32,179 nt of DNA from Bacteroidota bacterium (GTDB lineage: Bacteria; Bacteroidota; Ignavibacteria; Ignavibacteriales; Ignavibacteriaceae): positions 1-32,179 of the forward strand of contig JAEXTA010000076.1 in the NCBI GenBank assembly GCA_023453665.1. The letters run 5' to 3'. Numbering within the stretch: position 1 is the stretch's first letter; the number at the start of each line of letters is the position of its first letter. The notes beneath the pieces were generated by a model. The model was not told the origin of the DNA. It worked only from the letters and a program-made list of their open reading frames with translations, and made no database searches. Made by a program: the position numbers and the translations under genes. Below are positions 23,946 through 30,311 of the stretch, in pieces.

Positions 23946-24106
23946 ACAAGAATTGCGACATTTTGGATGAAGTGCAAAAATGGAGACTGGACTTCTCGTG
24001 GATTTTGGAGCAGATGAACCGCTACATCGCCTGATAAGAAAACTCTGGCAGTAACTCTAAAATGACAATCATATTACATGAATAACAAAAAGGAAAATAA
24101 AATTAT
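23946..24106 (+). other. Intergenic region with a short coding relic, possibly GxxExxY-like
   Basis: Codons 23980-24054 read METGLLVDFGADEPLHRLIR and end at a stop shortly after. This resembles the C-terminal part of GxxExxY proteins (compare DIEVGLLLNFGKEPKTKRR in the gene at 1276). The frame is closed just upstream (TGA 23968-23970), so at most a decayed end fragment is left. The similarity is short and could be chance. A purine run before ATG 24107 (aaaaaggaaaataa) is a possible Shine-Dalgarno site for the next gene. Confidence 0.3.
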
Positions 24107-24577
24107 ATGAAAGCAGCCGGAAAAACTGTAAATGAAATTCTGATGAATCTGCCTGAGGACAGGGCAGAATCTTTTAATAAACTGCACGACGTAATTATAA
24201 AAAACCTGCCGAAAGGTTTTGAAGCTTCCATCAGTTATGGTGGATTGGGATATGTTGTTCCGCATACAATTTATCCTGCGGGCTATCATTGCAAGCCCGA
24301 AGAACCTCTGCCGTTCGCTGGAATAGCCTCGCAAAAAAATTCAATAAATTTTTATCACATGGGTATTTATGCCAATCCCGAATTGTTGAAATGGTTTGTA
24401 ACCGAATATCCTAAACACAGTAATCAAAAACTGGACATGGGAAAAAGTTGTGTCCGCTTTAAAAAGTTTAATGAGATTCCTTACAAACTCATCGGTGAAC
24501 TAATGAAAAAGATAAGTGTTAAACAATGGATTGAGATATATGAAAAAAATCTTGGCCCGCAAAAAAGGAAGAAATAA
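24107..24577 (+). CDS. DUF1801 domain protein (copy 2)
   Basis: A 156-residue member of a DUF1801 subgroup recognised by SYGGLGYVVPHTIYPAGYHC and EPLPFAGIASQKNSINFYHMGIY. The N-terminal helix is TVNEILMNLPEDRAESFNKLHDVI, and the C-terminal SCVRFKKFNEIPYKLIGELMKKI segment matches the other copies. It is soluble and its function is unknown. It differs strongly from the other three DUF1801 genes here, so these are not recent tandem duplicates. It is 43 bp before arr. Confidence 0.9.
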   Translation: MKAAGKTVNEILMNLPEDRAESFNKLHDVIIKNLPKGFEASISYGGLGYVVPHTIYPAGYHCKPEEPLPFAGIASQKNSINFYHMGIYANPELLKWFVTEYPKHSNQKLDMGKSCVRFKKFNEIPYKLIGELMKKISVKQWIEIYEKNLGPQKRKK

Positions 24578-24620
24578 ATATTCTGCTGATGAGTCTTAAA
24601 ACAAAAACTCTAGTGAAATT

Positions 24621-25067
24621 ATGAATTCAAACAGACCTGAAGAAAAGGATTTAGAAACGGTAGGCAATATCGATGCTAAAGTTTTTTACCACGGCACTAA
24701 AGTTAATTTTAAAAAGGATGACTTAATTCAACCAGGCTTTAACTCAAACTATGGTAAAAGGAAAAAAGCGAATTATGTTTACCTGACCGCTACTCTTGAT
24801 GCCGCGGTTTGGGGTGCAGAGCTTGCAATTGGAGAAGGTCACGGCAGGATTTATATTGTAGAGCCAACAGGTCCGTTTGAAGATGATCCGAATCTGACTG
24901 ATAAAAAATTTCCCGGCAATCCTACAAAATCATACCGCACAAAAGATCCGTTACGTATTGTTGGTGAGGTTACTGATTGGCAGGGGCATTCTCCTGAACA
25001 GCTAAAAGCCATGAAAGATCATCTTGAAAAACTAAAACAACTTGGTATTGAGGCAATCGAAGAATGA
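24621..25067 (+). CDS. arr: Rifampin ADP-ribosyltransferase (Arr family)
   Basis: Transfers ADP-ribose from NAD+ to rifamycin antibiotics. The 148 residues match the family length. FYHGTK (H24), YVYLT (Y54) and FEDDPNLTDKKFPGNPTKSY (D89) correspond to the His/Tyr/Asp set of Arr enzymes. GFNSNYGKRKKANYVYLTAT, LDAAVWGAELAIGEGHGRIY and VGEVTDWQGHSPEQLKAMKDHL are close to family wording. No obvious Shine-Dalgarno site is seen, as in many genes of this lineage. Both chromosomal and integron-borne arr genes are known; here it is embedded in a run of small accessory genes. Family assignment is secure; actual resistance is not shown by sequence. Confidence 0.95.
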   Translation: MNSNRPEEKDLETVGNIDAKVFYHGTKVNFKKDDLIQPGFNSNYGKRKKANYVYLTATLDAAVWGAELAIGEGHGRIYIVEPTGPFEDDPNLTDKKFPGNPTKSYRTKDPLRIVGEVTDWQGHSPEQLKAMKDHLEKLKQLGIEAIEE

Positions 25068-25079
25068 GTACCAAGGAAA

Positions 25080-25109
25080 AATAAATTTAATTCTTCGACA
25101 AAATTTATT
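25080..25109 (+). terminator. AT-rich hairpin after arr
   Basis: aataaattt (25080-25088) pairs perfectly with aaatttatt (25101-25109) around a 12-base loop, followed by ttaat. It lies 13 bp after the arr stop. The stem is all A/T, so it is a weak terminator candidate. Confidence 0.35.
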
Positions 25110-25196
25110 TTAATATATTAGTAATAACGTAACGTCGCTTTGTATCTTTCCACACATCGCATTAAAATTAGTTGAAACAATAAAAGGTAATTAACT

Positions 25197-25610
25197 ATGG
25201 GTAAGTTAGCTCAGATAAAAACCAAACAAACGGATTCAAACGTTGAAGACTTTCTCAATTCAGTTAAGAATGAAGAACAACGTAAAGATAGTTTTATCGT
25301 CCTTAAGCTCATGCAAAAGGTTACCAAGGAAAAGCCTAAAATGTGGGGCAGTTCAATGGTCGGGTTTGGAATTAAAAGATATAAAAGTCCGGCGACGGGC
25401 AGAGAGGTTGATTGGTTTAAGATAGGGTTCTCACCAAGGAAGGCGAACCTTTCGTTACACCTTGTGCTTGATATTAAGAAGCAGGCAGCAAAACTGAAAA
25501 AATTAGGCAAACACAAAACCGGTGTCGGCTGCCTTTACATAAATAAACTGGATGATATTGATTTAAAGGTTCTCGAAGAATTAATTGTAATCGCAACCAA
25601 AACAAAGTAA
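25197..25610 (+). CDS. DUF1801 domain protein (copy 3)
   Basis: A 137-residue DUF1801 protein: VEDFLNSVKNEEQRKDSFIVLKLMQKVTKEKPKMWGSSMVGFG, then DWFKIGFSPRKANLSLHLVL and a C-terminal GVGCLYINKLDDIDLKVLEELI. This is the subgroup with the MWG-S-x-VGFG signature. Soluble, function unknown. Shine-Dalgarno aaaagg lies 11 nt before ATG 25197. It is followed after 41 bp by the DUF4256 gene, probably as one transcription unit. Confidence 0.9.
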   Translation: MGKLAQIKTKQTDSNVEDFLNSVKNEEQRKDSFIVLKLMQKVTKEKPKMWGSSMVGFGIKRYKSPATGREVDWFKIGFSPRKANLSLHLVLDIKKQAAKLKKLGKHKTGVGCLYINKLDDIDLKVLEELIVIATKTK

Positions 25611-25651
25611 CAGGATTTATTTTAACCAGTCTGCAAAGGAGAATATTATCG

Positions 25652-26227
25652 ATGGCTAAAACAAGTAACACAAAAAAAACTCTTCCACCAAAACAGATTG
25701 ATGAACTGATAAGCACTTTAAAATCACGTTTCGAAAAAAATATGAGCAGGCACAAAGGAATTGAATGGTCAAAAGTTCAGGCGAAGTTGACTGTTAATCC
25801 TGATAAACTATGGTCACTTAATGAAATGGAAAAAACCGGCGGTGAACCTGATGTTGTTAGTTATAATAGTAAATCAGGTGAGTATACTTTTTATGATTGC
25901 GCAGCAGAAAGTCCTGCCGGACGCAGAAGTTTATGTTACGATGCTGCAGCACTTGCATCACGAAAAGAACACAAGCCAAAAGACAGCGCTGTTAATATGG
26001 CTGCAATGATGGGAATTGAATTATTAACCGAAGAACAATACCGTGAACTTCAGGAAGTTGGTGAGTTCGATTTGAAAACTTCAAGCTGGGTACAGACACC
26101 AAACAATATAAGAAAACTCGACGGCGCAATTTTTTGTGATCGCCGTTACAACACCGTTTTCGTTTATCACAACGGCGCTGAATCGTACTACGCTGCAAGA
26201 GGTTTCAGAGGTGTATTAAAGGTTTAA
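25652..26227 (+). CDS. DUF4256 family protein
   Basis: A 191-residue soluble protein matching DUF4256. Visible are the N-terminal KQIDELISTLKSRFEKNMSR helix, WSKVQAKLTVNPDKLWSLNEME and GGEPDVV. Then come YTFYDCAAESPAGRRSLCYD, AMMGIELLTEEQYRELQ and the C-terminal YNTVFVYHNGAESYYAARGF. No activity is known to me for this family. A good Shine-Dalgarno run (aaggag) lies 11 nt upstream. It is followed by the propeller lipoprotein gene after 21 bp. Confidence 0.9.
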   Translation: MAKTSNTKKTLPPKQIDELISTLKSRFEKNMSRHKGIEWSKVQAKLTVNPDKLWSLNEMEKTGGEPDVVSYNSKSGEYTFYDCAAESPAGRRSLCYDAAALASRKEHKPKDSAVNMAAMMGIELLTEEQYRELQEVGEFDLKTSSWVQTPNNIRKLDGAIFCDRRYNTVFVYHNGAESYYAARGFRGVLKV

Positions 26228-26248
26228 TATAGTATTAAAGGATAATTT

Positions 26249-27136
26249 ATGAAATTAGGTTTATTCGTTATTATGATTTCTGTTTTCACATCCTGCTCAC
26301 TTGCACAGTACAAGACTGCATTTATGAGTGACAGGGACAGCACACTTGACATTTACCTTAAAACCGGGAATGACACACTTTATAAGCAGTTGACTAAAAA
26401 TAAAGATACTGAATACAATATGGTCTGGGGAAATACAGATGATATTATATACTACACTCACTACAAAAAGAACGACAGAGAAATTCTTTCAATTGATATT
26501 AAAACCGGAATCATTAATTCAATTATAAATGATACAACAGTTTTATTCGTTGCAGATATTTCTGCCGATGACAGCATCCTGCTTTTTTCAAGTAAAGAAG
26601 ACAACAGGAAAGGCGAACTTTTTCTTTACAGCCTTTCCGATAAAAGCAGGAGAAGAATTACAAACAACAATTTCTATGAATCAGGAGCTAAATTTTCTCC
26701 GGCTGATAACAATTTTGTTGCGTCAAGCATTCAAACAGCAAAAGTTGATTCCTTAAACCACGGGGGTAACGCAGAGATATTTCTTATTAATATATCTGAT
26801 TCAACACTTACACAGCTAACGGATATTGCTGGCTTCAGCGCACTGCCATCAATTTCACCTGATGGAAAACAAATCGCTTTTCATAACTGCAATAACGGGC
26901 AATGTGATATTTATTTAGTGAATGTCGATGGAACGAATCTAAAAAACCTTACTAACGGAATAGATGATAACAGGTGGCCGCGCTGGACTCCTGACGGTAA
27001 ATGGATCGCATTCACAAAAACAATTTCGGATAATTCGGAAATCTATTTAATATCTCCGGATGGTAAAGTAATTAAACCTTTTATCACTTCACCGTTCAGA
27101 GATGAAACGGCTGAGTTCAAATACAACCAAAATTAA
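26249..27136 (+). CDS. TolB-like beta-propeller (PD40 repeat) lipoprotein
   Basis: A 295-residue exported protein with a lipoprotein signal (hydrophobic LGLFVIMISVF, Cys16 in FTSC). The mature part is built of WD40-like PD40 repeats: AFMSDRDSTLDIYLK, ILLFSSKEDNRKGELFLYSL, GAKFSPADNNFVASS, PSISPDGKQIAFHNCNNGQC and PRWTPDGKWIAFTKTISDNS. This is the pattern of the TolB C-terminal propeller. TolB itself is larger and lies with pal/tolA genes, so this is a TolB-like periplasmic protein of unknown partner. Shine-Dalgarno aagga lies 10 nt before the ATG. It closes a likely DUF1801/DUF4256/propeller unit. Confidence 0.88.
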   Translation: MKLGLFVIMISVFTSCSLAQYKTAFMSDRDSTLDIYLKTGNDTLYKQLTKNKDTEYNMVWGNTDDIIYYTHYKKNDREILSIDIKTGIINSIINDTTVLFVADISADDSILLFSSKEDNRKGELFLYSLSDKSRRRITNNNFYESGAKFSPADNNFVASSIQTAKVDSLNHGGNAEIFLINISDSTLTQLTDIAGFSALPSISPDGKQIAFHNCNNGQCDIYLVNVDGTNLKNLTNGIDDNRWPRWTPDGKWIAFTKTISDNSEIYLISPDGKVIKPFITSPFRDETAEFKYNQN

Positions 27137-27270
27137 TTAACAGTTGAAATTGAAAATGAATATCCGCAATATTACGGCGGTCATTTTGGTTTGGGCAGGT
27201 TCTTGAAAAGTTCAAACAGTCTAACAAAACAACGATATGAATAAAGTATAACATTGTATAAAAAATATTT
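27137..27270 (+). other. Short intergenic region with a 16-codon remnant
   Basis: An ATG at 27156 starts 16 codons (MNIRNITAVILVWAGS, stop at 27204-27206) that look like the N-terminal membrane helix of a lost gene. Otherwise only AT-rich sequence is seen, and no clear Shine-Dalgarno site precedes the next gene. Confidence 0.25.
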
Positions 27271-27663
27271 ATGAACAAGCCTATCCAGTCCTACAACAAC
27301 TCTCATTCAAAAGATGAGAAAGAAATCTGTGACAAACTTGCAAAAGAAATAAGCCGCGGTTTGCCGGAAGCTGAAAATAAAATATGGCATGCTCATCCGG
27401 TGTGGTTTCTCGACGGCAATCCCATTGCCGGTTACAGCAAACAGAAAGCAGGCATCAGGCTTATGTTCTGGAGCGGCGCAAGCTTCGATGAAGAAGGATT
27501 AAAACCCGGCACAGGAAAATTTAAGGATGCTTCTATCTTTTACACATCCGTCGGGGAAATTAAAGTCAAAGATCTTAAACGCTGGCTGGAAAAGTCTCGT
27601 AACATTCAATGGGATTATAAAAATGTTGTTAAGCGTAAAGGTAAGTTGGAGCGTTTAAAATAA
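27271..27663 (+). CDS. DUF1801 domain protein (copy 4)
   Basis: A 130-residue DUF1801 protein of a fourth subgroup: EKEICDKLAKEISRGLPEAENKIWHAHPVWFLDGNPIAGY, then GIRLMFWSGASFDEEGLKPGTGKFKDASIFYTSVGEI and the C-terminal KDLKRWLEKSRNIQWDYKNVVKRKG. Soluble, function unknown. It is 29 bp before the DUF2200 gene and likely shares its mRNA. Confidence 0.9.
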   Translation: MNKPIQSYNNSHSKDEKEICDKLAKEISRGLPEAENKIWHAHPVWFLDGNPIAGYSKQKAGIRLMFWSGASFDEEGLKPGTGKFKDASIFYTSVGEIKVKDLKRWLEKSRNIQWDYKNVVKRKGKLERLK

Positions 27664-27692
27664 TTTTATACTCAAATGATAAATTATAAGAT

Positions 27693-28055
27693 ATGAAAAC
27701 AACACCAGAGCACGACGTGCGAATTGCAAAAATGACATTCTCATCTGTGTACCCGCACTATATCAAAAAAGTTGAGAGCAAAGGCAGATCAAAAGAGGAA
27801 TTGCACCAGGTGATTGAGTGGTTAACAGGCTTTGATAACAAAAAGCTTCTAAGCCTAATAAATGAAAAAGTGACTTTTGAGACGTTCTTTAAGAAAGCAA
27901 AATTAAACCCTAATGCTCACCTCATTACAGGAGTAATCTGCGGCTACCGGATAGAAGAAATTGAAAATCAGTTAACAAAGCAGGCTCGGTATCTTGATAA
28001 GTTGGTGGACGAACTGGCAAAAGGCAGAGCGATGGATAAGATTTTAAGAAAGTAA
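27693..28055 (+). CDS. DUF2200 family protein
   Basis: A 120-residue soluble protein matching DUF2200. Visible are RIAKMTFSSVYPHYIKKVESKGR, VIEWLTGFDNKKL, VTFETFFKKAKLNPNAHLIT and GVICGYRIEEIENQLTKQAR. The end is YLDKLVDELAKGRAMDKIL. The family is widespread but uncharacterised. It follows the fourth DUF1801 gene by 29 bp and precedes the oxidoreductase operon by about 100 bp. Confidence 0.92.
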   Translation: MKTTPEHDVRIAKMTFSSVYPHYIKKVESKGRSKEELHQVIEWLTGFDNKKLLSLINEKVTFETFFKKAKLNPNAHLITGVICGYRIEEIENQLTKQARYLDKLVDELAKGRAMDKILRK

Positions 28056-28158
28056 TGAGCTAATAATTTCGGCAAGTTCCGGTTGACATTTTTTTTGTAC
28101 ATAACCGGATTCAAAATAAAGTGACCCTCTCTCTTATTCAGCAACAATGGTAAAATAA

Positions 28159-29067
28159 ATGAATGAAAATCAAAATTACGAAGTAATAATAATCGGCGGA
28201 AGTTATTCAGGACTTTCAGCAGGAATGGCTTTAGGCAGATCATTAAGAAAAACTTTAATTATTGACAGCGGTAAACCCTGCAATATCCAGACCTCGCATT
28301 CTCATAATTTTATCACTCAGGATGGAAAAACACCTAAAGAAATTTCTTCATCGGCGAGAGCGCAGGTCGAAAAATATAATTCAATAAAATTTTATAGTGG
28401 TATTGCCATTAGCGGCGCAAGAAAAGGAAATGGTTTTGAAGTAAGAACAGATTCAGGAGATGTTTTTCAGGCAAAGAAATTAGTCTTTGCGACCGGAGTA
28501 AGAGATATAATGCCTGCCATCAAAGGCTTTGCGGAATGTTGGGGTATTTCAGTTATTCACTGTCCGTATTGTCATGGTTATGAGGTGCGGAATGAAAAAA
28601 CAGGAATATTGGGGAACGGTGAAATTATTTTTGAATTCTCAAAAATGATTAATCACTGGACAAAAGATTTAACTCTTTTCACAAATGGGAAATCAGTATT
28701 AACAAATGAGCAGACAGATAAATTAAAGCAGCACAATATTAAAATATTCGAAACTGAAATTGACGTGTTTGAACAGAGTAACGGACAAATTGAAAACGTG
28801 GTATTCAAAGACCGTTCGAAAATTTCGATGAAAGTAATCTATGCAAAAATTCCATTTGAACAGCACTGCGATATTCCAAAACAATTGGGATGTGAACTGA
28901 ATGAACAGGGCTTGATTAAAATTGATGCGTTTCAAAAGACAACAGTCCCGGGTGTTTTTGCCTGCGGCGACAATTCATTTATGATGCGTTCGGTTGCCAA
29001 TGCAGTTGCAATGGGAACACTGGCTGGCGCAATGGTAAATAAAGAAATTATTGATGAAGAATTTTAA
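28159..29067 (+). CDS. NAD(P)/FAD-dependent oxidoreductase, thioredoxin-reductase-like
   Basis: A 302-residue flavoprotein of the thioredoxin-reductase-like group. The FAD-binding start is VIIIGGSYSGLSAGMALGRS. The CPYC motif (C135, C138) sits in HCPYCHGYEVR, the wording of a subgroup that is distinct from true TrxB. The second dinucleotide-binding turn is TGILGNGEI, and the FAD-closing motif is VFACGDNS. The electron acceptor is unknown: a small thioredoxin-like partner or a small molecule is possible. No thioredoxin gene lies nearby. The ASCH gene follows after 12 bp, in the same unit. Confidence 0.92.
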   Translation: MNENQNYEVIIIGGSYSGLSAGMALGRSLRKTLIIDSGKPCNIQTSHSHNFITQDGKTPKEISSSARAQVEKYNSIKFYSGIAISGARKGNGFEVRTDSGDVFQAKKLVFATGVRDIMPAIKGFAECWGISVIHCPYCHGYEVRNEKTGILGNGEIIFEFSKMINHWTKDLTLFTNGKSVLTNEQTDKLKQHNIKIFETEIDVFEQSNGQIENVVFKDRSKISMKVIYAKIPFEQHCDIPKQLGCELNEQGLIKIDAFQKTTVPGVFACGDNSFMMRSVANAVAMGTLAGAMVNKEIIDEEF

Positions 29068-29079
29068 GCGCGGGTAACT

Positions 29080-29661
29080 ATGTTATTTAAGCAAATACAT
29101 CTCGAAGGAATAAAATCTGGAAAAATCCGGTTTGCATTCCGCAGATGGGAAAAAGCTGCTGTCAAAAAAGGAAGTCTGCTGAAAACCTCAATCGGACTCT
29201 TAAAAATTGTTGACATAAAGGAAATTGGTGAAAGCAAAATCACCGGCAAGGATATATTACAAACGGGATTTAATAGTCGAGAACAATTAATTAAATCATT
29301 AAATCAAACGAATAATGGCAGTATATACAAAATAGAAATCCGTTATCATTCAACAGACCCGCGAATAGAACTAAGGGAACAAAAGGATTTAACGACTGAT
29401 AATTTTTCAGAATTACAAAAGAAATTAGAACGATTCGATAGGTATAGTAAACAAGGTTTTTGGACAGAAAAAATTCTTTTAGCGATAAAGGATAATCCTC
29501 ATAAAAAAGCTACGGAACTTGCCTTGCTAACAGGATATGAAAAAAAGTGGCTGAAACTAAATATACGCAAACTGAAAAATTTAGGATTAACAATAAGTCA
29601 TATTGTAGGTTATGAACTTTCGCCTCTCGGAAAAGTATTTATGAACAAACTAAAAAAATAA
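29080..29661 (+). CDS. ASCH (PUA-like) domain protein with C-terminal helical domain
   Basis: A 193-residue protein. The N-terminal part (about 1-95) resembles ASCH domains, PUA-like RNA- or nucleoside-binding folds: FKQIHLEGIKSGKIRFAFRRWEKAAVKKGSLL. The C-terminal part (about 110-190) is helical and looks like a winged-helix segment (WTEKILLAIKDNPHKKATELALLTGYEKKWLKLNIRKL, then LGLTISHIVGYELSPLG). A combined nucleic-acid-binding regulator is possible. It follows the flavoprotein by 12 bp, with gggtaa as Shine-Dalgarno, and precedes the TMEM175 gene by one base. Confidence 0.8.
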   Translation: MLFKQIHLEGIKSGKIRFAFRRWEKAAVKKGSLLKTSIGLLKIVDIKEIGESKITGKDILQTGFNSREQLIKSLNQTNNGSIYKIEIRYHSTDPRIELREQKDLTTDNFSELQKKLERFDRYSKQGFWTEKILLAIKDNPHKKATELALLTGYEKKWLKLNIRKLKNLGLTISHIVGYELSPLGKVFMNKLKK

Positions 29662-29662
29662 T

Positions 29663-30241
29663 ATGAAAAAAGGCAGACTAGAAGCTTTTAGCGATGGTGT
29701 ATTAGCTATCATCATTACCATTATGGTACTTGAAATAAAAGTGCCGCATGGTGAGCAACTTTCCGACTTGGTTCCCCTGGTTCCTGTGGTATTGAGCTAT
29801 ATACTCAGTTTCATTTATATCGGTATTTACTGGAACAATCATCATCATATGATGCACACGGTAACAAAAATTACAGGAGGAATTTTATGGGCAAACCTTC
29901 ACCTGCTTTTCTGGCTGTCGCTAGTACCATTTGTAACAGGCTGGATGGGTGAAAATAATTTCGCAAATCAACCGGTTGCATTGTATGGTTTTATAATGTT
30001 GATGTCGGCAATAGCTTATTATATTTTGCAGACGATAATAATAAAGTCTCAAGGGGAAAATTCAATTCTTGCAAAAGCAATCGGTACGGATATTAAAGGA
30101 AAAATTTCTCCTGTACTTTATCTTATGGGAATTTTTCTGTCGTCTGTCAGTTCAAAAATCTCAGGTGCTTTATACATACTTGTAGCACTTATCTGGCTGA
30201 TACCTGACAAACGGATTGAAAAAATTATTCACAATAATTAG
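29663..30241 (+). CDS. TMEM175-family (DUF1211) potassium channel-like membrane protein
   Basis: A 192-residue inner-membrane protein with the family signature RLEAFSDGVLAI (FSDGV at 9-13) opening helix 1, and about six predicted helices in total (including LVPVVLSYILSFIYIGIYW, WANLHLLFWLSLVPFVTGW and ISGALYILVALIWLI). Bacterial TMEM175 proteins form tetrameric K+ channels with the pore in helix 1; selectivity here is assumed. It starts one base after the ASCH stop, so it is tightly linked to that gene and is the last gene of the plus-strand run. It converges with icd across 70 bp with no clear terminator. Confidence 0.92.
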   Translation: MKKGRLEAFSDGVLAIIITIMVLEIKVPHGEQLSDLVPLVPVVLSYILSFIYIGIYWNNHHHMMHTVTKITGGILWANLHLLFWLSLVPFVTGWMGENNFANQPVALYGFIMLMSAIAYYILQTIIIKSQGENSILAKAIGTDIKGKISPVLYLMGIFLSSVSSKISGALYILVALIWLIPDKRIEKIIHNN

Positions 30242-30311
30242 TTCATAATTTAAATATGTATTGCAGTCTCCACGCCTTGTGTTTATCACACATTAATTGA
30301 CATTATAACTT

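Noticed and set aside
28083..28120. TTGACA (28083-28088) as a sigma70 promoter for the oxidoreductase operon
   Set aside because: No acceptable -10 element lies 16-18 bp downstream; the T-run after it makes the match likely to be chance.
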